Assembly (NCBI GenBank): GCA_025084515.1
Contig: JAJAGP010000042.1
Location: forward strand, 1,114,775 to 1,178,774
DNA length: 64,000 nucleotides
Direction: 5' to 3'
DNA from: Ancistrus triradiatus
Taxonomy: Eukaryota; Chordata; Actinopteri; Siluriformes; Loricariidae
The notes beneath the pieces were generated by a model that saw only the letters and a list, made by a program, of their open reading frames with translations, was not told where the DNA came from and did no database searches. A program made the translations under genes and the position numbers. How positions within the stretch are numbered: the stretch's first letter is position 1; every line of letters begins with the position of its first letter. Shown here piece after piece: positions 24,340-36,822 of this stretch.

Positions 24340-26120
24340 GCTCAAGTGATATGGACTCTGGATCTGTCGAGTTTACAGGTTTAGACTCAACTCAGATTGA
24401 CTTTAAAGATTAAAAACTGGATTCTAGAGTGGTCGACTCTGGACTTAACCCAAGCTCTAGAACTATGGTTCTCAACTCAAAAGCTAGAGATGTGAACCCT
24501 GTGCTTGATTCTTGCTGTAGAGATCCAGGTTCAACCCAGACTTTAAAGCCCAGAATCTAGAGCTAAAGACCATGGAGTTTTCTCTCAGTATAGTGGAGTC
24601 TACAGACTTTATCTGGACTGCTACAGACTCTTGAAATGTAGACCCCGCACTAGCCCTAGGGTCTAGAGATATGGACTTTGGGCTCAAGAGTTAGTCTTGA
24701 GCTAATAGCTAAAGTATATGAACTCAAGCTTAACTCTAACCAAAGGCTTCTGGACTTGATTTGGTCTCCAGATTTAGTGAGACTGGATCTGACTCAGACT
24801 CCAGAGCTAGAGACTCTGGACTTTACATAGACCCAGCTAGTGACCCTGCTAGACCTCAAAGACTCAGATTGTAGACTGGGCTCAATTTGTGACCATGCAG
24901 ATGCATGTTGGACTTAACCCTAAGTGTAGAGGAGATTATGGACTTGACCTAGGTTTGGGGTATGGATTCTTTGCTCCATCCAAACATTAGAGCATGGCAC
25001 TTTGAGTTCATCCCTTGGCTTTATTTAGACTACATATATTTGGTTATGGACTCAAGACTATTTAAACCAGATTCTGAAGGCTAAGGTCTCTGGCTAAGCC
25101 TGGACATCAGAGAGACTCTTGTCTCTTTCCAGGCTCTAAAGTTAGAGACTCTGGGCTCTGAACTAGTGACATTGAACCTTGCCCAAACTATAAAGATGGA
25201 TTCATTGTGGATTCATCTGGACTCAGCTCATTAAAATACTCACCAAATATGCCCCGGATCTGAATTTGTAACTAAATCAAGAATGAGTGGACTGCTGGAA
25301 ACCATTAAATCTATAAAACCCTCGTTTTTAATAGGACCAATTAAGCCAAATCCCATCAGGAAACGATGCATTATTTCAAGTGTAGTTTTTTCAGCAGGGT
25401 TCACTGAGCATATTGATTTATGTGGAGCTCTCTCTCTCTCATTCAGTTCTCTCATTAGCTGATTAACAAGCTGGCTATTAGCTGCTAAAAAGATTCAGAG
25501 TTATGACATTCGCCTTCCTTGGATATCTTTCGTGATGCAGGACGCGTGTACACTTTCGAATGACATATTTGTTTGGGTTTCCTTCCAACCTTTACTACTT
25601 CTAATGACTTCTAATGAGACATTTTCTTCTCAAAATTCTCATCTCTGAGCTTGGATTAGCAACTACTGCACTGAAAGCTACTTTAAAGTTTTTGACAACT
25701 GAAAACTCAACTAAGAGTCTAGGGATATACATTCTGTACTTGACATGAAGTCTACAGCTCTCTAGTCTAGACTATCGCTGGAGGCTATGGACGCTGGCTT
25801 CAGTTCAGGCCCTAGAACTATAAAGTCTTCCCTCAACTTAGACTCTGGAGATGCGTTCCATGGCCACAAGGTAAGAACCCAAACTCAAGACTCAACCCAA
25901 ACCCTAAAGATGCAAACTCTGACCTTTCGGCTATGGGCACAACACTTGACTCAGACTCTAGAGATGTGAACTCTAGGCTCAATTTGGACTGGAGACTTGA
26001 CCCTGACTCTAGAGTTATGAACCGTTGACTCAGATGTTGGACATTTGAACTCTGGGTTCAGTTCAGTGCAGAATTTAGCACTCTGGACTTGACCTGTGCT
26101 CTATAGCTATAGACTCCGGC
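24340..26120. repeat. Degenerate minisatellite, 'gactctggacttaaccc' type
   Basis: Imperfect units of about 30-45 bp built from 'ctctagagatgtgaactctg' and 'gacttgacccagactcta' run over 24340-25170 and again 25690-26120, separated by about 500 bp without clear units. Identity between units is low, suggesting an old array. Confidence 0.75.
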
Positions 26121-26264
26121 TCAGCAAAAAATCTACTGGCTATTGCCTCTTGACTCTCAAAACTCTCTTTAACCGACAAAATTCAAACTGTAACTGAAAT
26201 CGATGATGTCACCGCAGAGCACTCAGTGAGACTCAGTGACCTGTTATTACATCTACTGATACAG

Positions 26265-26985
26265 AATCATGTAAAAGTATTAGGACATGCTCCTGGACAC
26301 GGCCAAAAGCATTGGGACACACCCCCGCATGCGGCAAAAGTATTGGGACACCATCGCCAGCACCTGGGACACCATAGCAACCGCGTAGCAACCACCTAAC
26401 AACACCATAGCAAGCACCTAGCAACACCATAACAACCACCTGGGATACCTTAGCAACCACCTAGCAACACCATAACATGAACCTGAGATACCTTAGCAAC
26501 CACCTAGCAAGGCCATAGCAACCACCTGGGACACCATACCAAGTGCCTAGCAACCACGTGACACACCAGACCAATCACATAGCAACGACCTAGCAACACC
26601 TTAGCAACCACCTGGGATATCTTAACAACTGCATAGCAAACATCTACCAACACTTTAACAACCACTTGGGATACCTTAGCAACCACCTAGCAACACCATA
26701 GCATCAACCTGGGATACCTTAGCAACCACCTAGCAACGCCATAGCAACCACTTGGGACACCATACCAAGTGCCTAGCAACCACGTGGCACACCATACCAA
26801 TGGCCTAACAACCACCTAGGAACACCTTAGAAACCACCTTGAATACCTTATCAACCACTTAGTAACCACATACCAACACCATAGTAACCACCTGGGACAC
26901 GATAGCAAACACCTAGCAACGCCATAGCAACCACTTGGGACACCATAGCGACCACCTAGCAAACACCTAGCAACACCATCCTTCC
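26265..26985. repeat. Minisatellite, 'tagcaaccacctgggacacca' type, with higher-order period
   Basis: Units of about 30 bp combine 'ccttagcaaccacctagcaa' and 'caccatagcaaccacctggg'. A distinctive variant, 'caccataccaagtgcctagc', recurs at 26532 and 26758, a higher-order period of 226 bp. The first 90 bp (26270-26360) instead carry 'aaaagtattgggacac' units like the array at 28345. Confidence 0.88.
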
Positions 26986-28344
26986 ATTTGCTTTATTTCA
27001 AGCATTGTTGGAGTTCCTTCAGGAAATGTGGATCTATATGTTATATTTGCATAAATCTTCGTTGCTTGGCAACGCATCAGCTGAATGACACTGTTTTTGT
27101 GTGGATAAAGCCGTGCTGTTATCATAAATATTTAATGTCAATAAATCATGTAAATGTAAATTGAAATAAATATCATCAAGGCGAGAACTCTTCTCAACCA
27201 ATCAGATCATAAGGTCGGATCTAAGTGTTGCTGATATTTTCTTTTTCCCTTTCATCTCTTTTGTAATTGGTAATCTAATCCGAAGGACACAGTAATTTCG
27301 CTCTCTCAACGACCTTTACATATTGTAATAAATCTAATTAGGAGTTTGCTCTCACTCTCACGCTTTCGCTTGGAAACCAAATTCAGAACGTGTCTCAACC
27401 TGTCCCCCATGAGAACGAGATCCATGAAGATGGGAAAGATACACAGTCTGAAAGATGGAAAGTCTAACTCGGGGCTATCGCGAAATACAACAACAAAGTT
27501 GTAGAGTTGTTAAGAGGAAGGGAATTCATTACGAATGCCTCGGCTTACTGCTTATCACTCAAACTATGATGGCGTACGCCTCTGGCACAATCCTTTCACC
27601 TCTCGACACCGGAGACGCATGGGAGTACACGTTTTTAGGGAATACACTTCTAATTACATTGTGTTCGCAGAATGACGTCTCTCCACCCAAACCTTCCTTT
27701 AATAAAACCTGATTGTGAAACCAAATGTGTAAAATGCTAATGTGTGTTGTTATCTAACCGAGAATTGTATCAAACCTTTTTCTTCTCTTGTGTCTTGAGT
27801 TGGGTCGATATTACGCTGCAGTTCTCATGCCAACAGTTGCTACTACTCACAGCTCCAGTGTGTGTGTGTTCTGTACTTGGAAAAAGACTTTGCCATTTGC
27901 ACACGTTTAATATTTCAGAGTACAAGGGCAGACTAGTGTGCAGAAGCGTCCTGGGGTTAAGGGAAATTGCTGAAAGTGAGTGGATAATGTGTCACTTGAC
28001 TGGTGTTGACCTGCTGCCTTGGTCTCCATTGATATTTGCGATTTGTTATATTCTTGAAGTCGTAATGTTAAAGTCTGGAGCTTTACTTCTGGCATTTAAA
28101 CCACATTACTGGAGTCACATTTGCTTCTCATGCAACTGTAATATAAATATAAAGGATATTTTTACAAGAAAACTGCATGCAAACGATACGTAAATGTGTC
28201 AGAGATATGCCTGAAAACACGAGTGGTAGCCTAAACCTTTATACACGTTAAACCTTTTGTAGTTTTGTTTTGTAGAAATTCACAATAATTATAGAAAATA
28301 CATCATTTTGTGTAGGGGAAAGTTGTAACACTTAAGAGGATGGC

Positions 28345-29050
28345 ATGAAAATGTATTAGGACACGGCCCTGCAGGAGGCCAAAAGTATTGGGACATGCCT
28401 CTGCACGAGGCCATAAGTATTAGGACACAACCTTGCACAAAACCAAAAGTATTAGGACATGCCTCCGCACGAGGCCATAAGTATTAGGACACGTCCTTGC
28501 ATGTGGCCAAAAGTATTAGAACACAAACCCAGACATGGCCAAAAGTATTAGGATACGACCCTGCACAATTTCATAAGTATTAGGACACAAACCCGTGTGT
28601 GGCCAAAAGTATTAGGACACAACCCTGCACAAGGCCAAACGTATTGGGACATGCTTCTGCACGAGGCCATAAGTATTAGGACACAACCTTGCACAAAACC
28701 AAAAGTATTGGGACATGCCTCCGCACGAGGCCATAAGCATTAGGACACGTCCTTGCACATGGCCAAAAGTATTAGAACACAAACCCACACAAACCCACAC
28801 ATGGCCAAAAGTATTAGGATATGACCCTGCACAATTTCATAAGTATTAGGACACAAAACCGTGTGTGGCCAAATGCATTAGGACACAACCCTGCACAAGG
28901 CCAAAAGTATTGGGACATGCCTCTGCACGAGAGCAAAGTATTAGGACACGACCCTACACAAACCAAAAGTATTGGAACATGCCTCTGCAAGAGGCCAAAA
29001 TTATTAGGACACAAACTTACACATGGCCAAAAGTATTAGGTATTAGGTAT
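28345..29050. repeat. Minisatellite, 'ggccaaaagtattaggacac' type, with higher-order period
   Basis: Units of about 31-33 bp repeat 'aaaagtattaggacacaacc' and 'ctgcacgaggccataagtat'. The variant 'cctgcacaatttcataag' appears near 28561 and again near 28826, with neighbouring variants in the same order, giving a higher-order unit of about 265 bp. Open frames on both strands are repeat artefacts. Confidence 0.92.
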
Positions 29051-30235
29051 TAAGCCACAATCTTTCTGTTTGTCACAATTGTAGCATTGTCAAGCAATTG
29101 TCAGTTTTGGTCGTTAAGTGATCGGTCGTTGATTGGATGGTCATTAATCGGCGCTTATCTGTATATGATTGGGTTAACCTACCTGCTTAGCTCCAACACA
29201 CATCGTTCATTTCCTATTTACCCCCACTTTTTTGTTCTTTGTTCTTTACATCTGGACGCCTCGTGAGCTCGGAAACACGTGGCACCGGCACAAATCGACT
29301 CGGCATTTTCCTTTAAAGAGCCTTCTCTATTAAAGCTGTATTGTTGAGATTCTAAATCTAAATGATAGATTTGTGAAAGAGCAGGAGCTTTCATACGCCC
29401 CCTAGCCTTTGTGTCTCACAGGTTCACGCTATTTTTCAAGCTGTTTTTTCTCTCCTTTGATCTGTCAGTGTGTTGCTTTTTGGATGCGACATCTTTGTAC
29501 CTGTGGATCAAAATGCCATTAGGTTGAACAGGGCTTATCTTATCGCCATTAGCATACAGCTTTCACGTCGCTGTCGGGTTTTGGCACCTGTGCTTTGAGG
29601 TGTCGCTTTCTGTGTCCGTTTGTTCTGTCGCCGTCTGTAGATATGCGAGGTCTAACATCGTCTGAACGGCGCGTCTAATCTGCGGTCTGATCTCTGAGAG
29701 AATCAGACAAAGCATGTCTGCACTGGAATAAGCCTGTACAAAAGCTGTTATGCTCCCATCGCCGTGCCATACTACAGTACGCTGTGCTATTGAGGATGTT
29801 GCACCCTTGAAAGGTGACTTTCAGCGCTCCACACTCCAACTTTTAGAAGAAATATTCACCCAAATATCATTCGTAAGCCTTCATCTTAGCTTAATGAGCT
29901 CCCAATGAGGTTGCCATCTGCCCAGTTACTCCTCCATAAGGTAATCAGGACAGCACACATGGGCTTGTGTATCTACCAGATATGGATTCACGTTCCACAT
30001 GGGTTACACAATGACATTGCCTGTCAAGAACTTAGTTTGTGTTTTATGTTGAGTTTATGTTGTAAATTAAGAAGCACACTGTTAACATGTGGTTTGGTGG
30101 GCGGGGCTATAACAGGATAATACCCTCATGTGAAACTGTCAAATGCACCCGAACAACCTTGTATCTTAAAAACAAATTAAAACAAATTCAGCAAAACTGT
30201 TCCACCTAAAAATATAGTAGTGGTTTACTGTCTTA

Positions 30236-30545
30236 GTGTTTTAATTTAAACAGTGAATTATTATTTAAAACACAATATGAAAACATTTAGTACATGTACA
30301 ATACAATAATTCTTATCTTTGTATCTTTTATAAAACTTGAAACGAAAACGAAAACGTCAAAAAAGGAAAGGGAGGTTACCGTGTTGTTTTCTGCCTGCGA
30401 TTAACTTTTCTGTCAGCAGGCGTCGCTCCTACTTTTTGTCATGCAGAGGTAAATCAGCTGTATCTATACAGATTTTTATGTTTTATTATAATACTTAAGA
30501 CACCAGACGTTCATCGTATGGATGTTAAAGAGCTCGTACCTATAA
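30236..30545. repeat. Dispersed repeat family R1, copy 2
   Basis: This copy is co-linear with 8376-8640 and 62602-62905. With the copy at 62602 it also shares 'cagcag.cgtcgc', 'tggatgttaaa' and '.gtacct.ta', so the family extends to about 30545. Confidence 0.75.
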
Positions 30546-31449
30546 AATCAAAATGTCTGCTTTATTTAGTCAGGGCTCTTCAGGAATTCCTTTAACCCTC
30601 ACATTCTCAACTGTCGAGCAAATTCTGTTTCATGTAAGGATTTTTGTTTATTTTGCCCTTGCCTTGAGAGTGGAGATGAATTATGGGAATCGTTTTGCTT
30701 CTCAGGTGGACTTTGTTTCTTGGTGGAATCATCTTTATGCTTTCTGTCGAAGGAAAAACAAGATTTGACTTGTCACGACAATCTCTTGATCAAAGAAAAC
30801 AAAGTTAAAAGAAAACATTGTTTTTTTTCTTATCTAGAAGACGGCTGCACAGATATGTGGGATAGAGATGAGCATACTCCTAGCCTGATTTATTTTCTGA
30901 AATTAACTTCTTGTTGAAGATTTCGCAACTCATGGTGTTTAGAAAACTAGATCAGGTTCATCTCTTTAGGGCGTGGCCTCTAGACTACTTGCTGTACTGG
31001 GGCACATAGCATTTATAGGGGTCAAGTTTGATGCTATGGCATTTTGGGAAATTTTGTGCCTGTAGTTCTGTTCATTTAACCTTTAAATGATAATGCTCAT
31101 AATAATCAGTTGGAGGACTGAACCAACGACTGAAATGTAGTTCAGCAAATTGACGTCGCTACTACTTCTGTTCTCTGTCTGCTGGGAAGGACAGTGTTTT
31201 AATATGTGAAGCATTTTTTTCGAGAAATGTCGCAGGAGAGGCCGTCTAGCCTTCTGTATCACAAAGGCTTGACACTTTTGTTAGTCTGCTCAGCTAATTC
31301 ATTTCACTCTGTATTATGCAACATATAAAACAACCAGGAGCCAGTATAAAACAACAGGGCTCCTGTCATCCTCTTGTTGTCCTCGTCTGACAAATCACTG
31401 GATACTGATGAGTCCTTTTTATATCTGTAAGGGACTTGTACAGTATATA

Positions 31450-33041
31450 CAGTGGTGCTTGAAAGTTTGTGAACCCTTTAGAATTTTCTATATTTCTGCA
31501 AAAATATGACCTAAAACATCATCAGATTTTCACACAAGTCCTAAAAGTAGAGAACCCAGTTAAACAAATAAGACAAAAAATATTATACTTGGTCATTTAT
31601 TTATTGAGGAAATGATCCAATATTACATATTAGTGAGTGGCAAAAGCATGTGAACCTTTGCTTTCAGTATCTGGGTGTGACCCCCCTGTGCAGCAATAAC
31701 TGCAACTAAACGTTTCCTGTAGCTGTTGATCAGTCCTGCACACCGGCTTGGAGGAATTTTAGCCCATTTTTCTCCGTACAGAAACAGCTTCAGCTCTGGG
31801 ATGTTGGTGGGTTTCCTCACATTAGCTGCTCGCTTCAGGTCCTTCCACAAACATTTCCATTGGATTTAGGTCAGGACTTTGACTTGGCCATTCCAAAAAA
31901 CATGAACTTTATTCTTCTGTAACCATTCTTTGGTAGAACGAGTTGTGTGCTTTAGGGTCGTTGTCTTGTCTTTGCTGCATGACCCACCTTCTCTTGAGAT
32001 TCAGTTCATGGACAGATGTCCTGACATTTTCCTTTAGAATTCTCTCATATCATTCAGAATTAATTGTTCCATTAATGATGGCAAGCCGTCCTGGCCCAGA
32101 TGCAGCAAAACAGGCCCAAACCATGATACTACCACCAGCCCCCATGTTTCACAGATGGGATAAGGTTCTTATGCTGGAATGCAGTGTTTTCCTTTCTCCA
32201 AACATAACGCTCTTCTTTTAAACCAAAAACTTTTATTTTGGTCTCATCCGTCCACAAAACATTCTTCCAGTAGCCTTCTGGCTTGTCCACGTGATCTTTA
32301 GCAAACTGCAGATGAGCAGCAATGTTCTTTTTGGAGAACAGTGGCTTTCTCTTTGCAACCCTGCCATGCACTCCATTGTTGTTCAGTGTTCTTCTGATGG
32401 TGGACTCATGAACATTAAGATTAGCCAATGCGAGAGAGGCCTTCAGTTGCTTAGAAGTTACCCTGGGATCCTTTGTGACCTTGCCAACTATTACACGCCT
32501 AACCCTTGGAGTGATCTTTGTTGGTCGACCACTCCTGGGGAGGGTAACAATGGTCTAGAATTTCCTCCATTTGTACACAGTCTGTCTGACTGTGGATTGG
32601 TGGAGTCCAAACTCTTTAGAGATGGTTTTGTAACCTTTTCCATCCTGATAAGCATCAATAACTCTTTGTTCGTGCCATGATACACTTCCACAAACATGTT
32701 ATGAAGAGCAGACTTTGATAGATCCCTGTTCTTTAAATAAAACAGGGTGCCCACTCACACCTGATTGTCATCCCATTGATTGAAAACACCTTTCTCTAAT
32801 TTCACTTTCAAATTAACTGCTAATCCTAGAGGTTCACATACTTTTGCCACTCACTAATATGTAATATTGGATCATTTTCCTTAATAAATAAATGACCAAG
32901 TACAATATTTTTGTCTCATTTGTTGAACTGGGTTCTCTTTATCTACTTTTAGGACTTGTGTGAAAATCTGATGGTTATGGGTCATATTTATGCATAAATA
33001 TAAAAAATTCTAAAGGGTTCGCAAACTTTTAAGCACCACTG
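31450..33041 (-). mobile_element. Tc1/mariner element copy B, near full length
   Basis: The copy is 1592 bp with matching terminal repeats (CAGTGGTGCTTGAAAG at the left, inverted CTTTTAAGCACCACTG at the right), each bordered by TA. Inner repeats 'gtgaacctttgc' and 'aggttcacatac' are present. The transposase lies on the - strand. It is the same family as copies at 19676 and 54630, and the longest of the three. Confidence 0.95.
31640..32678 (-). pseudogene. Tc1-like transposase, multiple frameshifts (copy B)
   Basis: The reading direction is minus, from an ATG at 32678. The frame meets a stop after seven codons (MARTKSY) because a short segment of the N-terminus is deleted. Further on it retains long recognisable parts: STIRRTLNNNGVHGRV, the first catalytic Asp in LWTDETKI, GSIMVWACFA and a C-terminal part with AKIPPSRCAGLINSYRKR. 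Extra bases in 'GGHTQ' shift the usual end. Both ends of the coding region survive, but the frame is broken several times, so it is inactive. Confidence 0.92.
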
Positions 33042-33999
33042 TATCTGCCTCACCTCCATCCCCTAAAAAGACATGTCTGTCCATATGAAGGCTCTGTAAG
33101 GAAATACACTCTGGCCCAGCTTCACGTTTGCATACACAATATCCCAAACAGTCACGGTGGCGGTATTTCACAAGCCTGCTCCGAGATCAGCGCCTGAATA
33201 ATGGCCAGCAGCATTTGGCGGAGAGTCTGGCTGTAATGAGGCAGGAAGAGTAATGTCGCTCTACTCATTCATGCTGGGCTGGGTTTGTCTGGAGCATGGC
33301 GTTGCTGCTCTACATTCAGAGATACGCCACTGCATTTATCCTTCTCACTCTGTTTCCATTAGTCTGGCCTCTATGTCAGTCTGTGAGCAACACAGCAGAG
33401 AAAGGGCCGGTGGGTAAATTGTAGCTGCGACCTTGTTATGTCAGGTGTAATTGTCCCAAAAACAGATATGTGTTGTGTGGATAATGCTAGAGATCTGAGG
33501 AGACGGAAATGGCAACTGTGTGAAAGGTCTCGGTTACTTTAGATCAACCTGTAAAGACTCTGCACTTATGCCGGCGTGTCGGCCAGATCTTTTATAATTC
33601 ATGCACCGAGAAAACATCAGTCTGATTGGCTGTTGTTCTAGGTTGCAACCTCGCAACGGATCGCCTAGGGTTCCCGCCCTGCGCCCTGTGCTGCCGGCCC
33701 CTGCTCCTGGCGTTGGATTAAAATAAAACATTGCAATCAGGCCAGAACCATGTAGAATACATTTTTCAGGAGCACTACTGTTATAAAAATCCAACCTCCC
33801 CTGGCACTGCCTTTAGAATTCAGTCTTGTTTTCTGCCAATCAGCCGGTAGGTTGGTTTATGGTGGTACAATTTGCATGCTGATTTTCAGCTGCCATCTCT
33901 TTTGGCACCCATACACTGAGCTGCTTTAAGATGCCACTTTTATGTTCCAACAGATATCTGGTGCTGTGCCACTGTTAGATCGGATATACCATAGTCTTA

Positions 34000-34357
34000 G
34001 CAATGGTATAATGAAAATGTTGAATTATTTCTCAGTCTCTTTATTAGAATGCAACCAGATGCAGGAAATTTGGATGCAGTATTAAAAAAACAGAAAAAGT
34101 TACACTTGAGCAATAGCAGCATCTGGCAGCTTCTTCGGGTTGCCAAGTTGACCCTTGTCTGAAGAAGCTTGATCCCGAATGGGCTTTTTGGAAGGATGGC
34201 AGCCAAGAAACCACTTTTCAAAAGGGGAACAGGGAGTATTATGGATCCAAGTTTGAAATGTTTGGGTCCAATCACTGAAAATATGGTATATTTGGACATT
34301 ATGTCATTGCTAAAACAACAAATCTAATGGTGGCCTAAGACTTTTGCACAACACTGT
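34000..34357. mobile_element. Tc1-type MITE, family M, decayed copy
   Basis: The right end reads 'ctaatggtggcctaagactt' then 'ttgcacaacactg'. The interior word 'ttgagcaatagcagcatc' is the reverse complement of one at about 41020 in the copy at 40821-41240. The left end is only faintly visible, so the start is approximate. Confidence 0.6.
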
Positions 34358-35513
34358 TTATCAGTTGTTCTATGTTATTGGGTTAAATCAACATTCGTCT
34401 CAACTAACATGGCACAGCCCTGAATTTTGGGTGTCTATTTCTGGATTGGTTGATAGATCTGAGGTTTGGGCAGTCAACATGTCTCTTTCTTTATTAGGGC
34501 ATAATTTTGTCCCGTTTGGCACTCTATGATGCCGATCTGCATATGACCTGCATATATGTCAGACTTTGGGCTGCACTGATCCAAGCTGTAAAGCAAACAG
34601 GATCATAGTGAGCATTTCGTCTTCTTGACTGGCGTGTGTCCTCATTTGTGAGAGTCTCCCATGGATCCACATCCATCACATCTGCAGCGGTGAGTCATGG
34701 AGCTGTATTTCCGAGAACGCAGTACCAAGATGACCCTTCTGTGCTCCAAACCCCACTGAGCGATGAAGATGTGGATGATAATGGAGATTGATGGCGCTGC
34801 TGCGTGCCGCTGAGCGGGTGCTACCAGACCACGTGCACTCAATCTGAATCTGAAATTCTGCTACAAAGCCGCTCCTCACAGTCGTCCGCATTATGCGCCC
34901 TTGTCTTTTCTGTTTTATTTACGTAATAGTCGATTAGACTTTTGAAAGGCAGGAATGCATCATCCGTCGGTCTCTTGTTTACTTTAAGAGTCCGGGTGCT
35001 GAGGGAGTTAGGGTGGGATTTATCTGTCTGGACCAGAGTGATGGGAGGCACTCTGCTGTTTTTGGTGGAATCAAGACAGAGATAATGAAAATAGTAAAGC
35101 CGAATAATAAACAATTAGCTGTCATGTGTCTGTACGTGTTTCTGCTTCTAAGAGCGTGGATTATCAGCTCTGTAACTATAAAAATGATTTGCTTAAACAC
35201 AAAGGTGTGTTTTTGCAACGTCGCATTCATAAGAGTGAGATCATTTGCATTTGAGCTTGAATGTGCATGTAAAAAATATTTTATACAGATTTCACTACTT
35301 CCAGGGGAAAACCCAGGATCTGGCAACAGGTAGTTCGATTGCCATGCTACCATGTCCTGCACTCTGACTGATAGCTTGTTAAGTTTAGGTTAGGTTCTCC
35401 CTCTTCATTTGCAAACTGGAGGGAAAAACAATTGCCCTGCAACAGACTAGCTTCCCATCCAAGGCACGTGTACGGATAGGTGCTGGAACTTTTTAAAGAG
35501 GGTTAAAACATGA

Positions 35514-36020
35514 AAAATAAATAAATAAATAAATGAATAAATGTATTAGTATGTAAATTAAAAAGTTGTTCATTTTTGTCTGCAAATGTCAATTATTTAT
35601 TTATTTACATTTACATTTACAGCATTTAGCAGACGCCCTTATCCAGAGCGACTTACAATTGGTACAGTCTTACAATCCAGGCAATTGTGGGTTAAGGGCC
35701 TTGCTCAAGGACCCAACAGTGGCAGCTTGGCGGAGGTGGGATTTGAACCCTGGACCTTCTGGTCCAAAGTCCAGTACCTTATCCACTGGGCTACCACAGT
35801 ATTTATTTATTTTCCCTTAAATTAATTAATTAATTTTGCATGTATGTATACATTTGTTTATTCATCTATCATTTCAGATATATTTTAAATTGATCTCACA
35901 CTTTATTTATTTATGTGCTTAAATATTATATTTATATATTTTTTTATTCTCATATCGTATCACATCGTGTCATATCATAGCTTCATTCATTTTATTTTAT
36001 TTTATTTTATTTTATTCCCA
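35514..36020. repeat. AT-rich simple repeats around a SINE
   Basis: Runs of 'aaat' (35514-35545), 'ttta' (35590-35605, 35800-35835) and 'ttatt' (35987-36016) flank and follow the SINE copy. Confidence 0.8.
35606..35800 (-). repeat. tRNA-derived SINE, full-length copy
   Basis: Reading on the minus strand, an A box ('tagcccagtggataagg') and a B box ('ggttcaaatcc') are followed by 'gggtccttgagcaaggccct'. The tail is complementary to 'agcagacgcccttatccag'. This is the best preserved of six related copies in the window and shows their original order. Confidence 0.82.
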
Positions 36021-36355
36021 CTGTCACTTTTCTTTTTCTTTCTTTCAACATTTCTATACTTATTTGTTTCTTTGTGTCCCCATGGACGTGCCTGTTTGAA
36101 GTGATGTGTTTGAAAACAAATCAATTACACGTTCCACAGTCTGTTGCTCACCTGTACTCTGATAGCCACTTGTAAGAGAATGGCATTTAATCCTGAAAAT
36201 GAGCCTGAAATAAACACTCACATTTATGTGTGATTCAAAACTCAAATTCAAAACCAGATTACAACTTCTAACACTGGGCTAAATTTAGCCTGAATATAAT
36301 ACCTTCCTAAAATTGATATTTGTCTCTTATTCAGAATGTTTGTTCACTTTCACAG

Positions 36356-36701
36356 ATCCACCGGTATGGCGCTGCCCGCTCCCTACTATGCTCCCGATGA
36401 GGAAGACGAGCGTCCCTTCATCTGCTCGTTGCCTCAGGATAATGGGATCATGTCGTGCAACGATGTTCCAGCGAGACGGGAGGGAGGCCGCGAGTGCTGT
36501 CTGGACGTGGAGGATGCTGTGCACCTCCAGGCAATGGGCCTGGCAGCTGATCCCCTCTTCAATGCCAGCCTGGGCGCCGTGCCGGGACTTTGCGTCAACT
36601 GGAACCGCTATTACACCCGGTGCCGCACGGGCTACACCAACCCGCACAAGGGCGCCATTAATTTCGACAATATTGGATACGCGTGGATCGTGATCTTTCA
36701 G
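36356..36701 (+). CDS. cacna1i: cacna1i exon: domain I extracellular loop and start of pore helix
   Basis: The exon encodes the long S5-pore loop of domain I. Six cysteines are visible (in PFICSL, IMSCND, GRECCLD, GLCVNW and YTRCRTG), likely paired in disulfides, plus an NAS glycosylation site in LFNASLG. It ends with the conserved NPHKGAINFDNIGYAWIVIFQ block, which leads into the selectivity filter. RPFICSLPQDNGIM and GRECCL are the clearest Cav3.3-type signatures; Cav3.1 is different here. The first base completes a leucine codon, 115 codons follow, and the donor is CAG|GTGGGT. A tandem acceptor 21 bp upstream (TTATTCAG at 36334) is in frame and open. I chose the downstream site because the resulting loop length matches the mammalian protein. 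Confidence 0.95.
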
Positions 36702-36822
36702 GTGGGTCGTGTTAAAATCAAGGCTCATCGACGTTCGGGATAAATACAATAATCCATCACTTCATGACACTGGAGATGGAGCAAGAGTGCAAGTAATGCA
36801 TGAAATGTGTGCGTGCTTCTAG
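36702..36822 (+). other. cacna1i: cacna1i intron, 121 bp
   Basis: This is a short GT-AG intron (GTGGGT...GCTTCTAG) in phase 0. It contains no repeats. Confidence 0.93.

Larger units (their letters stand above)
22769..36355 (+). other. cacna1i: cacna1i intron, 13.6 kb
   Basis: The donor is GTGAGT and the acceptor TTTCACAG, with a second possible acceptor 21 bp upstream at 36334. It carries four successive degenerate minisatellite regions between 22.8 and 29.05 kb, a dispersed repeat at 30236-30545, the longest Tc1 copy at 31450-33041, a MITE end at 34.0-34.36 kb, a SINE at 35606-35800 and AT-rich simple repeats at 35.51-36.06 kb. In 27000-28340, 29060-30230, 30550-31440 and 33050-33990 I see no gene or recognisable element; the long open frame at 27744-28193 has no family features. 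Confidence 0.85.

Noticed and set aside
27744..28193. Open frame of 149 codons on + in the 13.6-kb intron
   Set aside because: It has no recognisable domain, no compatible splice sites in phase with the neighbouring exons, and a composition typical of intron sequence. Such a length is expected by chance in a large window.
26265..29050. Regularly spaced short repeats, CRISPR-like at first sight
   Set aside because: The DNA is eukaryotic intron. The 'spacers' are themselves repeats and no cas gene exists. These are minisatellites.
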